The position numbers and the translations under genes are program-made. DNA of 64,000 bases from an uncultured Alistipes sp. (GTDB lineage Bacteria; Bacteroidota; Bacteroidia; Bacteroidales; Rikenellaceae), in contig URBK01000010.1 in NCBI GenBank assembly GCA_900546065.1, positions 1 to 64,000 on the forward strand, read 5' to 3'. The notes below the pieces were generated by a model. It was not told the origin of the DNA and made no database searches. It saw nothing but the letters and a program-made list of their open reading frames with translations. Positions within the stretch are counted from its first letter, which is position 1. Every line of letters starts with the position of its first letter. Positions 45,842-54,138 of this stretch are shown in pieces.

Positions 45842-46477
45842 ATGCTCAAACGCAACACACCCCGCCAGCAGCCCTCGGACCGCGAGGCGGCCATCGAGGA
45901 GATGGAGTGGTACGACGCCCTCGTGCGGCGCAAGCTGCGCACGTGGGGCCGGTGGCTCGACCGTGACCACAAGCGTATCCTCACCGACAACTTCGACGCC
46001 TTGTCCGCGAGGCGTGAGGCGTTGCAGTTCATTGTCGACGACGAGGGTTACTATATCGGCGAGGTGGACGAGGAGTGGTTGCGCCACGGATTCGGAGTCT
46101 ACACCTGCAACACGATCGGCCCCAAGCGGTGGGTCATGCAGGCGGGCATGTGGCACGAGGGGCGCCCTACGGGCCCGCATACGCTCTATGACGCCAGCGG
46201 CCCCAGCGGCCAGCACTTTCTGGCATCGGTCTACTACACGGGCGAGCGGCGACACGAACGCGGCTTGGTGCAGTTCTCCATCTCGGATGACGGATACAAC
46301 GGCCGCCCGCGAAAATATCGCCGTTACGAGCGTTTCTCGATGGCGACACTCGCCGTCGGGCTCGCAATCGTCTACATGATCTGCTTCTTCCTCACGCGCC
46401 GCATGTCGCTCAGCCTGATGGTCTGCGCCGTGGTCGCATTCCTCTATCTCATAGGAGCAAACCGCCGCCAGATGTAA
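45842..46477 (+). CDS. Membrane protein with a MORN-like segment, unknown function
   Basis: The product has 211 residues. The first 75 are charged and helical (REAAIEEMEWYDALVRRKLRTWGRWLDRD). A section with YYIGEVDEEWLRHGFGVYT and GMWHEGRPTGPHTLYD resembles MORN-type GxxHGxG repeats. Two transmembrane helices close the protein (MATLAVGLAIVYMICFFL and SLMVCAVVAFLYLIG). No family recognised with confidence. It follows the exported protein by 32 bases and may share its transcript. Confidence 0.55.
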   Translation: MLKRNTPRQQPSDREAAIEEMEWYDALVRRKLRTWGRWLDRDHKRILTDNFDALSARREALQFIVDDEGYYIGEVDEEWLRHGFGVYTCNTIGPKRWVMQAGMWHEGRPTGPHTLYDASGPSGQHFLASVYYTGERRHERGLVQFSISDDGYNGRPRKYRRYERFSMATLAVGLAIVYMICFFLTRRMSLSLMVCAVVAFLYLIGANRRQM

Positions 46478-46543
46478 TCTCTTCGGACAAGCACAAGGAG
46501 CCCCCTCCCGCATGCAGGATACTGCATGTTCCCATAAAATGAT

Positions 46544-46582
46544 GTCGGGAAGACTCATTCAAACGGAACGAATCTTCCCGAC
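46544..46582. terminator. Hairpin between convergent genes
   Basis: GTCGGGAAGA pairs perfectly with TCTTCCCGAC around a 19-base loop. It probably terminates the plus-strand pair or the minus-strand phosphotransferase. A smaller hairpin with GCATGCAG and TGCATG lies at 46510-46528. Confidence 0.5.
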
Positions 46583-46644
46583 ACCCGTATTGTAAAGAGT
46601 AATCTTATCCGACAAACTTCATCCGGAAGGGTATTTCCTATTAT

Positions 46645-46651
46645 CCCCCCC
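46645..46651 (-). repeat. G7 tract after the phosphotransferase stop
   Basis: On the minus strand this reads GAGCGGGGGGGATAATAG, 27 bases beyond the stop. Confidence 0.45.
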
Positions 46652-46678
46652 GCTCAGAAGAATATCGGTCTCACGCCC

Positions 46679-47758
46679 CTATCGGGCCAGCTCCTTGATT
46701 ATGGCACACATCCGGTCGTACTGCTGCTCCATGCTGCACAGCAGCTTGTACTGGGCGTGCGTACGGACAAGGTTGTGGTCGGCGTAGGCGGTCTTGTAAT
46801 ACTTGTCGCCGTCGATATAGTCCATCAGGAAGCGCAGCACCTGCTCGAAGGTGATGTAACGTGCCGAGAAGGCCAGCCAGTCGAGTTCGCTCTGCGTCAT
46901 CGTGGCGCGCTGCTGCGACAGGTAACCGTCGGCATAGGCGCGGAACATCTCGATGCTCAGGCCCACGTTGTCCAAGTTGCGGTCATCCTCCGCACCCGTA
47001 TTGGCATACGAGCGGATCGCGTCGCCGAAGTCGTTGAGCGACGTCGAACTCATAACCGTATCGAGGTCGATCGCGCAGAGCACCTTGCCCGTAGGCTTGT
47101 CGAAGAGGATATTGCTGATCTTGGTATCGTTATGCGTAACGTGCGTAGGGATTGTGCCGTTCTCCACAAGCGACCAGAAGTCGAGCATCTCGCCGCGGCG
47201 CGCCTCGATCCAGCCTATCTCCTCCTTGAGTGAGGCGGCACGTCCCGCAGGGTCGGCCGCGAGGGTCTCGTCCCACTGCTTGAAGCGCCAGCGTATGTTG
47301 TGGAAGCCCTTGATGGTCTCGTTCAGCGGCTTGTCGAAGTCCGCCAGCAGCGCCTGAAAGCGTCCTATGCCCACGCCTCCCTGATATGCCAGCTCGGGCG
47401 AGTCGGCACGGTCGTAGCTCAGCGTGTCGGGAATGAAGAGGCACACGGCCCAGAAGTTGCCCTCATCCTCCACATAGAGACGGCCGTCGCGCGCAGGTAT
47501 CACCGTGAGCGTCTCGCGCAGCGGATCCGCAACCTTCGCCTTGATGTGCGTCGTCACCGCCATGATGTTGTCCATCATGCCGGGCACGTCGGGAAAGACC
47601 TGATGGTTCTTGCGCTGAAGAATATAGTCGGGGGCGTCGCCCGCAGTGCGGACGATGAAGGTGTCGTTGATGAAGCCCTCGCCCAGCGGCTTCACCGTAG
47701 CGATCTCACCCTCAAGGGCAAAACGCTCGGCAATGGATAAAAGTTTCTCGTTGGTCAT
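46679..47758 (-). CDS. Aminoglycoside phosphotransferase-fold kinase, N-acetylhexosamine kinase-like
   Basis: The product has 359 residues with the APH/choline-kinase fold. A Gly-rich region (PLGEGFINDTF) and the Lys region YILQRKN lie in the N-lobe. The catalytic loop HVTHNDTKISNILFD and the metal-binding segment CAIDLDTVM lie in the C-lobe. The length and the NDTKxSNxLFD form match the Bacteroidales/Bifidobacterium NahK-like sugar 1-kinases better than antibiotic kinases, so a hexosamine kinase is my best guess. It is cytoplasmic and monocistronic as far as visible. Confidence 0.75.
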   Translation of the reverse strand: MTNEKLLSIAERFALEGEIATVKPLGEGFINDTFIVRTAGDAPDYILQRKNHQVFPDVPGMMDNIMAVTTHIKAKVADPLRETLTVIPARDGRLYVEDEGNFWAVCLFIPDTLSYDRADSPELAYQGGVGIGRFQALLADFDKPLNETIKGFHNIRWRFKQWDETLAADPAGRAASLKEEIGWIEARRGEMLDFWSLVENGTIPTHVTHNDTKISNILFDKPTGKVLCAIDLDTVMSSTSLNDFGDAIRSYANTGAEDDRNLDNVGLSIEMFRAYADGYLSQQRATMTQSELDWLAFSARYITFEQVLRFLMDYIDGDKYYKTAYADHNLVRTHAQYKLLCSMEQQYDRMCAIIKELAR

Positions 47759-47824
47759 GGTTCTATTCAGGTTTTTATTATTCGAATGGGTATATATGGA
47801 TACTATGCCGCACGGCCGCCGCGG

Positions 47825-48508
47825 TCAGAGCAGCACTATCTCCCCGAAAAATTCGGGACGGTGGAAGTCGGGCTGCGGCGTGCGTACGGGCGCCCAGCTC
47901 AGGAAGTGAGGTTGCGCGCACTTGTCACCGCACTTGTAGAAGTTGGCCTTGAGCCGCCGCGGAGCCTCCCCCAGACCCAGCAGTTCGAAGGGTATGACCT
48001 CCACGAGCCACCAACGCTGGCCCTCGCCCCGCACATCGATCGAGGCGTGCGGCAGCGACGTTATGCGCCGTATGCGCGACATGCGCCCCTCGTCGAAGTG
48101 CCGGGCGTCGCTGCGCGAATATCTGTGCGCCGCAAGGGCGGTGCCTATACAGTTGATCTCGAAGTTGAAGTAACCGTCCCCCACGGGGTCGGCCACGAAG
48201 AACTCCACGCAGCTGTCCTCCCACACGGGACCGTTATCCTCGGTGGTCACGGCGCGCACATGCTCCTCCTCGACCTCGAACATCACGGCCAGACATTCGT
48301 CCGAATGTGCCACGCGGAACGACACCTTCGGTGCATAGGGATATTCGGGCCAGTCGACGCAGGCGATGGGACAGCTGACGAGCCAGTCGCGCATGACGGG
48401 CATGATCTCCGCATCGGTCAGACGTTCGATATTGCGCATGAAACGCGCTTCGACAACAGGCGGAGCATCCACGGTCGTGACGGCCGGTCGGGCTACAAAC
48501 TCTTCCAT
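47825..48508 (-). CDS. CBM9-like carbohydrate-binding protein
   Basis: The product has 227 residues without an obvious signal peptide. CVDWPEYPYAPKVSFRVAHS, VWEDSCVEFFVADP, YFNFEINCIGTALAAH and WWLVEVIPFELLG are the strand pattern of family 9 carbohydrate-binding modules found as stand-alone proteins in Bacteroidales. No catalytic domain is attached. It may bind or process a glycan, but the role is unknown. A good promoter lies directly upstream. Confidence 0.72.
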   Translation of the reverse strand: MEEFVARPAVTTVDAPPVVEARFMRNIERLTDAEIMPVMRDWLVSCPIACVDWPEYPYAPKVSFRVAHSDECLAVMFEVEEEHVRAVTTEDNGPVWEDSCVEFFVADPVGDGYFNFEINCIGTALAAHRYSRSDARHFDEGRMSRIRRITSLPHASIDVRGEGQRWWLVEVIPFELLGLGEAPRRLKANFYKCGDKCAQPHFLSWAPVRTPQPDFHRPEFFGEIVLL

Positions 48509-48535
48509 TTTCTATCCGTTATAAATCAAACTTTT

Positions 48536-48567
48536 CAAATTTAGTTAATAATCGACAGAAAAACAAC
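48536..48567 (-). promoter_or_regulatory. Promoter of the CBM9-like gene
   Basis: On the minus strand GTTG (complement of 48564-48567), 20 bases, then TAAATTTG (complement of 48536-48543). The start codon is 27 bases downstream. Confidence 0.55.
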
Positions 48568-48657
48568 TTTTTCCGCAAAAAGTCGCAACTTCGCATGACC
48601 ATATTGTCAAAAAAAAGCAGATTTTTTCGAGGTTTCACACCTTCGGCCGCCGTTCGG

Positions 48658-48666
48658 CCCCCCCCC
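48658..48666 (-). repeat. G9 tract immediately after the PAP2 gene stop
   Basis: On the minus strand the stop codon TAG is followed by one C and then nine G residues. Confidence 0.5.
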
Positions 48667-48667
48667 G

Positions 48668-49246
48668 CTACGCACGGCAGAGACGCCGCCGTACGGCCTG
48701 CGCCGCACACCGTGCCGCCGCGCCCGACACGAGACCCACGACTACACCCAGCACGATATCGACAGGGAAATGATAGGCAAGATATATGCGCGAATAGCAT
48801 ATCACGACCGTAACCGCAATCATCAGCACGGAAAACCACCGTCTCCGCACCGCCGGCAAAGCCGTCACGCATAGCGCCGTCATCGTGGCGGCGTGTGCCG
48901 AGACCGTACCGTATAGGCCCCCCTCGCGCACCGTATGGACAAGGCCCTCGAGCGAGGGTGTGTGCATGGGCCGCAGCCGTGCCGGGAATGACGGCCACAG
49001 CGACCCCAGCAGACCCGCATGCTTGAATATGCCGGCCACCATGTCGGCAAGGCCGAGAGCCGCGCCCGCAGTCACCGCAAAGAGCAGCAGCGCCCGCCAC
49101 CCGCCCCGACGCCACACAAGCCACAGCATCACCACATAGAGCCACGCCCACGCCGCCGGCGTCGAGCAGAGCACCATGATGCGGTCCATGACGGGGCCGC
49201 CGTCGAAGTTGAGCGTAAGAAACAGCGAGTGGTCAAAGGTGTACAT
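48668..49246 (-). CDS. PAP2 superfamily membrane phosphatase
   Basis: The product has 192 residues with five to six hydrophobic helices. The three PAP2 signature regions are readable: RLRPMH, VSAHAATM and SRIYLAYHFPVDIVLG, which supply the His-Arg-Asp phosphatase site. Such enzymes dephosphorylate undecaprenyl diphosphate or phosphatidic/lipid phosphates, and some modify lipid A. The exact substrate cannot be read. It has its own canonical promoter. Confidence 0.83.
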   Translation of the reverse strand: MYTFDHSLFLTLNFDGGPVMDRIMVLCSTPAAWAWLYVVMLWLVWRRGGWRALLLFAVTAGAALGLADMVAGIFKHAGLLGSLWPSFPARLRPMHTPSLEGLVHTVREGGLYGTVSAHAATMTALCVTALPAVRRRWFSVLMIAVTVVICYSRIYLAYHFPVDIVLGVVVGLVSGAAARCAAQAVRRRLCRA

Positions 49247-49322
49247 AACGGTTCGGGGATATCATGCCCCTGCAGTCAAACCCGACGCAGGGCGCACCCT
49301 CTTGTCTTAATCTTATCCTAAT

Positions 49323-49354
49323 CAAAGGTATGGATAAATGTCGGTACCGCCAAA
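49323..49354 (-). promoter_or_regulatory. PAP2 gene promoter, canonical Bacteroidota type
   Basis: On the minus strand TTTG (complement of 49351-49354), exactly 20 bases, then TACCTTTG (complement of 49323-49330). The leader would be about 70 bases. Confidence 0.7.
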
Positions 49355-49394
49355 TTTTTCGATCCGTAAAATCCCGCCGCGCACACAACATAAA

Positions 49395-49427
49395 GGCGGG
49401 CCGCCCCCGTGAAGGGAACTGCCCGCC
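49395..49427 (-). terminator. Terminator of the HdeD-like gene
   Basis: GGCGGGC (49395-49401) pairs with GCCCGCC (49421-49427), and a TTTAT tail follows on the minus strand. It lies between the HdeD-like stop and the PAP2 promoter. Confidence 0.6.
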
Positions 49428-49476
49428 CGTATCGGTGTATCACGCATATCGAAGTGGAGTATGCGTGCAGCCGCTG

Positions 49477-50052
49477 CTATTCCGACATCATTGCCCGCTT
49501 CAAGGCCCTGAGCTTAAAGCCGAGCCATATACGGAACACTCCGTAGATGATCATCGCCGTCGAGAAGAATGCCACTACGAAGGCGCCGCCGAAGATCGGC
49601 GAGCTGAAGATGAATACCACCGAGAATATAAATCCTATTATGGCCATAGCCAGCAGCCAGCCCCAGCCGCGCACACCGAGCGAGCCGAGCTCCGAGGCCC
49701 CGCCTATTGCCCAGAGCGAGCGCAGCATGATCCAGAAGCCCACGAAATATATCAGCACGGCCGTAGCGACGGGAGCGGGGCTTGCGGCAAGCATAAAGCC
49801 CAACAGCAGGTCGACGATACCGCCGCTGAGAGTCCAGCCCCAGCCGTGCATGTGACGGTTGGCCACGGCGAAGACCACCTCGAAGATACCGCTCGCGAAG
49901 AAGGCCACGATGAAGAGCATGGTCAGCGCACCGAGCGTCGACATCGGCGTGATGAAGCACCACACTCCGAGAATTACGGCCAGAAGGCCGATTACAAGCG
50001 ACGTCCACCAATGCCGTACGGCGCCGCGCATCTGCTCAACCAAATCACTCAT
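49477..50052 (-). CDS. HdeD/DUF308 family membrane protein
   Basis: The product has 191 residues with six hydrophobic helices. WWTSLVIGLLAVILGVWCFI and GIFEVVFAVANRH, then WTLSGGIVDLLLGFML, follow the DUF308 repeat pattern seen in HdeD, an acid-resistance membrane protein of E. coli. The role in this organism is unknown. The gap upstream (50053-50395) contains the terminator of the preceding gene and no convincing frame. Confidence 0.82.
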   Translation of the reverse strand: MSDLVEQMRGAVRHWWTSLVIGLLAVILGVWCFITPMSTLGALTMLFIVAFFASGIFEVVFAVANRHMHGWGWTLSGGIVDLLLGFMLAASPAPVATAVLIYFVGFWIMLRSLWAIGGASELGSLGVRGWGWLLAMAIIGFIFSVVFIFSSPIFGGAFVVAFFSTAMIIYGVFRIWLGFKLRALKRAMMSE

Positions 50053-50332
50053 AACGATACGATTTTAATGTTTGAAATATCGGTTATCGTCCCGTACGCT
50101 GCAAATAGTGTGCCCGCCCGAGCCACCGCCCGACGCCCCGCCTGCCAGCGCATACCCGTGCCGAACATCCGGCCATAAAAAGCAACCCGACGGCCAACGC
50201 TCGCGTCCGCCTGCGGAGGGCGGGCAACCGCCAGAGTGTCATACCGATCTGACAGGGCGTCAGCCGCATGACACAACGTCAAAGCATATCCCGTACCGCC
50301 GCCCCGCCGAGACGAATATGCAACCCCAAATA

Positions 50333-50371
50333 TAAAACACGGCGGCGCCGCACCCGAGGTGTGACGCCGCC
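50333..50371 (-). terminator. Terminator of the DUF1080-PHP gene
   Basis: GGCGGCG (50341-50347) pairs with CGCCGCC (50365-50371), with an inner CACC/GGTG pairing, and on the minus strand TTTTATA follows. Otherwise I see nothing in 50053-50395. Confidence 0.6.
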
Positions 50372-50395
50372 AGATATTCGCGGAATAACGTTACG

Positions 50396-51826
50396 CTACC
50401 ACTTGTTGTATATGACCACGGGGCGCGAGCGTCGTACGCTCATCGACGGGAACCACATGTCCTCCACCGTCAGGCCGCACTCGCGCACCGCCTCGACGCA
50501 ATACTCCAGACGCCCGAAGTCGGCATCGACGTTATTGGTGCCGAAGGTGAACTTTATGCCCATATCCTTTGCGCGGCGGATGATGTCGAAGCTCGGGATA
50601 CGGTAGCGGGCGTTGATCTCCAGCGCTATGTTGTAGCGGCGCAGCACCTCCAGAACGCGGTCCACACGCTCCGTCGTCCAGTAACGGTCATAGTCGGCCT
50701 GCATATCCTCGGGGATATACGTCGGGTTGGCGTAGATGTCGGCAGGCTCGTTGGTGAGGATCTTGACCGTCTGGTCGACAAGATGGTCCATATACTGCTC
50801 GCGCGTGATGCCGTCGTAGTGCACCTCCTCGGGACGGTATATGCGCGAGAGGCGACCCTTGTGGTCGACGATGGTCATGGCGTCGGTGAACAGGTAGTCG
50901 AAGACTCCCAGAGCCTCCTGCGAGAAGGTCTCCGTCCACTTGCGGCCCTCGCCCTGCACGCCTCGCAGGAAGGGCATGTCGCGTACCTCATCGAAATATT
51001 CATACACCTCCTCATCGTCGGCAAGCATGCGGCCCACGCCGCCCTCGCCCGCATTGGGCGCAACGCCGTAGTTGATGCCGTAGTTCATCGACATGGCATG
51101 CGCCATCTCCTTCGTCAGGCCGCCCTTAAGGTGTACGTGGTAGTCGATGACGGGGAAGCCCTGCTGCTGCAGGCGTATGATGCCGTCCGTGCGCTCGTCG
51201 ACAACGGCCATCGTATCGGCCTCGTTGCGGACCGTATCGCGCAGCCGCACAACACTCATGTCGCGGAAGGTGACGCTCCCCGCAACACCCCGCAGCGCAA
51301 ACATACCGTATCCCAGACGGCGGTCGGCATATTCGTCCGTACGGTACGGTTCGTCGGGCTCCGTGTAGCACACCACCTCCGTGCCCGCGATCGAGACCGT
51401 GATGTTGCGTCCGCGCACCGCCACCTCGAAGTCGAACCACTTGCCGTCCTCGGCAAGCGAACGGTAGAGGTCGCGCACCGCCGCCAGCGACCCGCTCTTG
51501 CGCGTGCCGTCGATGGCGCCGTTGCGGAACAGAACCTCATATCCGCCCTTCGTGCCGTCGGTATGGAACGCCAGAGCCGCCTCGGCCCCGGGCGAGGTGA
51601 AGGCCTGACCCTTGAGCATGAAGCTGCCGTACTCGCCCTCGGCAAGCCATGTCTCCCCTGCCGAGACCGTTATCTCACTGCCGCGCACCGCACCACCCGC
51701 AACATTGCGGAAACGGTCCAGAGGTATGGCCACATCGTATCTCACACATCCGGCAACCGCCGCCGTCACGGCCGCCGCAACAAGAAGGCGCCGCACGCCC
51801 CCAAGCCCCAAATCGAACATTTTCAT
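50396..51826 (-). CDS. Lipoprotein fusing a DUF1080-like domain to a PHP/TIM-barrel hydrolase domain
   Basis: The product has 476 residues from MKMFDLGLGGVRRLL, with a lipobox at AVAGC (Cys27). Residues about 40-190 form a concanavalin-like DUF1080 (3-keto-disaccharide hydrolase) domain with YGSFMLKGQAF, GKWFDFEVAVRGRNITV and GMFALRGVAGSVTFRDM. From about residue 215 a metal-dependent hydrolase of PHP/amidohydrolase type begins with VIDYHVHLKGG (an HxH metal site), and continues with ALEINARYRIPS and FTFGTNNVDAD. I know of the two halves separately and not of this combination. It is 46 bases downstream of the GH-A enzyme gene. An alternative start at 51862 would add 12 residues. Confidence 0.72.
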   Translation of the reverse strand: MKMFDLGLGGVRRLLVAAAVTAAVAGCVRYDVAIPLDRFRNVAGGAVRGSEITVSAGETWLAEGEYGSFMLKGQAFTSPGAEAALAFHTDGTKGGYEVLFRNGAIDGTRKSGSLAAVRDLYRSLAEDGKWFDFEVAVRGRNITVSIAGTEVVCYTEPDEPYRTDEYADRRLGYGMFALRGVAGSVTFRDMSVVRLRDTVRNEADTMAVVDERTDGIIRLQQQGFPVIDYHVHLKGGLTKEMAHAMSMNYGINYGVAPNAGEGGVGRMLADDEEVYEYFDEVRDMPFLRGVQGEGRKWTETFSQEALGVFDYLFTDAMTIVDHKGRLSRIYRPEEVHYDGITREQYMDHLVDQTVKILTNEPADIYANPTYIPEDMQADYDRYWTTERVDRVLEVLRRYNIALEINARYRIPSFDIIRRAKDMGIKFTFGTNNVDADFGRLEYCVEAVRECGLTVEDMWFPSMSVRRSRPVVIYNKW

Positions 51827-51872
51827 ATTGATCGTACTTTTTTTAATTAACCTTATTCTCAAAAGAGTCCTC

Positions 51873-53219
51873 CTACCGCAATTCGACGATAAGGGGGCCG
51901 TCGCTCACCGTAAGCCGCACCTCGTCCGTACGCTCCAGCCGCTGCAGCGGCTCCACGCCCTCGACGGGGTCATAGACCGCGATGCAGCGCATGCGGCGCG
52001 GCAGCCGCACCGTCACCGTATCCTCACCCTCGACACGCTCGCCCCATACAACGAGCCACAGCGAGCCGTCGCCCTTCACCAGCAGCAGGTCATGCACCGT
52101 CGCAGGCTGCGGCTCGATGGCGTAATCGAAGCGGGGCAGCCGCCGCGCCGGCGCCTCGTCGTGAAGGATCGTCGTCAGGTTGTGCAGGCAGTCGGCAGCC
52201 ATGCGTTTGGTCGTATAGTCCGAGCCGTAGAAACCGAAGCGGCCGTCGCCGTCATCAATGAACTCATAGATGAATGTCTTGGTCCAGCCGCGCGCGAACT
52301 GCGCAAGGTAGACATTCATGTAGTTGTGCGCCTGCACGCTCTCCGTAATGGCGCCGTCGCAGTCACCCACGCGCACGCCCGTCTCGGTCGTCACGCGCGG
52401 CAGCGTGTCGAGCTGCGCCTGCGCGTAGCCCTCGAAGCCGCGACGCCACGTACGGCCGAAATTGCCGTAGAGACCGTCCGCATGGCATTCGGGCGTCGGG
52501 TCCGCAGCGTTCCACACCTGATTGTCGTGCGGCGCCCCCGGCCAGCTCGGATGGTACATGTAGTTATGGCAGTTGGCGTAGTCCGCATAGCGTGTGCCCG
52601 CGGGCATCAGCGTCCCCGCACCCTCCGGTATCTCCAGAAACTGCAGGCCGCAATTGTCGCTCTGAGCCCCCATCTCGCTCGAACTGTATACGGGATATTG
52701 TCTGAGGTCAGCGTCGGCCTTCACCGCGGCATAGAGGTCGCGCTGCATGCGCGCCACGGGAAGCCACGACAACTCGCGTCCGCCCACCTCGCCTCCATAG
52801 GTCACGCCGCCGAAGTTGTTGGGTTCGTTCGGCCCCTCGACGGCAACCAGAGCCCCCGCCTCGTGCAGCTCGCGCGCCGCCCGCAGCGTCGACTCCACGC
52901 ATCCGTCACGTGCGCCGCTGCCCGGGCCGAAGACAACCCCTACGCCTGCCTCGCGGTGCACCAGCAGCAGGCCCGACATGTCGTAGTTGCCGTCGGCCGC
53001 ATCGCGTACATTACGTACGCCCGTATATCGCAGCAGAGGGGCTATGCGCGCAGCATCGTCACCGTGCTGTATGTGGAGACATACCCCGATCGAGTTCAGA
53101 AAGTCCCACGCCCGCGCCGTACGTAGCCCGCCATCGGCAGGCTCCGCCGCCTCCGCACGCGGCATCCATGACATCACAGCCGCAACAACGGCCGCCACCG
53201 CAACAAAACCTCGTTTCAT
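51873..53219 (-). CDS. Secreted clan GH-A glycoside hydrolase, family uncertain
   Basis: The product has 448 residues with a signal peptide (FVAVAAVVAAVMSWMPRAEAA). A TIM-barrel enzyme is suggested by FLNSIGVCLHIQHGD, the acid/base GPNEPNN (Glu132) and the nucleophile strand RVTTETGV (Glu279), spaced as in clan GH-A. A beta-sandwich follows (LLLVKGDGSLWLVVWGE). It resembles GH39-like or other uncharacterised GH-A proteins; I cannot fix the family. It lies upstream of, and is probably co-transcribed with, the DUF1080-PHP lipoprotein. Confidence 0.68.
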   Translation of the reverse strand: MKRGFVAVAAVVAAVMSWMPRAEAAEPADGGLRTARAWDFLNSIGVCLHIQHGDDAARIAPLLRYTGVRNVRDAADGNYDMSGLLLVHREAGVGVVFGPGSGARDGCVESTLRAARELHEAGALVAVEGPNEPNNFGGVTYGGEVGGRELSWLPVARMQRDLYAAVKADADLRQYPVYSSSEMGAQSDNCGLQFLEIPEGAGTLMPAGTRYADYANCHNYMYHPSWPGAPHDNQVWNAADPTPECHADGLYGNFGRTWRRGFEGYAQAQLDTLPRVTTETGVRVGDCDGAITESVQAHNYMNVYLAQFARGWTKTFIYEFIDDGDGRFGFYGSDYTTKRMAADCLHNLTTILHDEAPARRLPRFDYAIEPQPATVHDLLLVKGDGSLWLVVWGERVEGEDTVTVRLPRRMRCIAVYDPVEGVEPLQRLERTDEVRLTVSDGPLIVELR

Positions 53220-53265
53220 CTCTCCATTTGGTTTTAGTCAGTTTGCAACACACTCCCTTTCCGAT

Positions 53266-54132
53266 CTACTTCAGGCCGTGCGCCTCGCGCAGCAGCTCGC
53301 CCAGAACACCGATATTCTCGACTATAAGGTCGGGCTGGCGCGGCGCCGCATCCGCCACCTCCAGAGTCGTCTCGCCCGAAAGTGTCAGCACGCCGAACGC
53401 GCCGGCGTTATGCGCCATCTCGATATCGGTATATATACGGTCGCCCGTCATGATGATCTGGTCGGGCCGCAGGCCGCAGCGACGCTCTATGCCCGCCAGC
53501 ATATTGGGGTCGGGCTTGCCCAGCGTTATATCGGGACGCCGTCCCGTCGCATGCTCCAGACACTTGCATATCGATCCGCAGTCGACCAACACGACACGCT
53601 CGTCCGTGGGACATACGCGGTCGGGGTTGGTCGCGACGTATGGCAGTCCCTGCGACACCCACCACGCCGCACGGCACAGACGCGAATAGGTGAGCGTCAT
53701 GTCGAAGGCCGCCACAACGACATCCGGCACGTCGTCCGGATCGTCCGCCGTCGAGACGAAACCCGCACGCTCGAACTCCGACACCATGCTCGGCGTCCCC
53801 AGCAAAAACAACCGCCGCGCCTCGGGCCACCGCGTGTGTATGTAGTCGATGGTGGCCAGCGCCGTGGTGTACATCTGCTCGCGCGTGGCCGCAACACCCA
53901 GATGCGAAAGCTTGTGCAGGTAGTCGTCGATCGACTTCGAGGGGTTGTTCGTAAGGAACGAATGCGTCACCCCGATCCGCGAAAGCCCCTCAAGGAAGGG
54001 ATTCGTGCAGGGGAACAGCGACATGCCCATATATATCGTGCCGTCCATGTCGAGCGCCACGTGGCGTATATCCGCAAGCCGGCGCATAAGCTCCCCGTGC
54101 GGATATATCGAGCGGTATCTTTCGAACTCCAT
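53266..54132 (-). CDS. HAD-IIA family phosphatase (NagD-like)
   Basis: This cytoplasmic sugar-phosphate or nucleotide phosphatase has 288 residues. HAD motif I is LDMDGTIYMG (nucleophile Asp28, Asp30), motif II THSFLTNNPSKS, then the C2 cap, motif III GKPDPNM and motif IV MTGDRIYTDIEMA. This is the NagD/p-nitrophenyl phosphatase subfamily. The substrate is unknown. It belongs to a minus-strand run with a SPOR protein 6 bases upstream. Confidence 0.85.
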   Translation of the reverse strand: MEFERYRSIYPHGELMRRLADIRHVALDMDGTIYMGMSLFPCTNPFLEGLSRIGVTHSFLTNNPSKSIDDYLHKLSHLGVAATREQMYTTALATIDYIHTRWPEARRLFLLGTPSMVSEFERAGFVSTADDPDDVPDVVVAAFDMTLTYSRLCRAAWWVSQGLPYVATNPDRVCPTDERVVLVDCGSICKCLEHATGRRPDITLGKPDPNMLAGIERRCGLRPDQIIMTGDRIYTDIEMAHNAGAFGVLTLSGETTLEVADAAPRQPDLIVENIGVLGELLREAHGLK

Positions 54133-54138
54133 ATCCTC

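Noticed and set aside
49519..50282. Possible small genes in the 50053-50395 gap
   Set aside because: The only open frames are Arg/Ala-rich, have no conserved features and overlap the terminator of the DUF1080-PHP gene.
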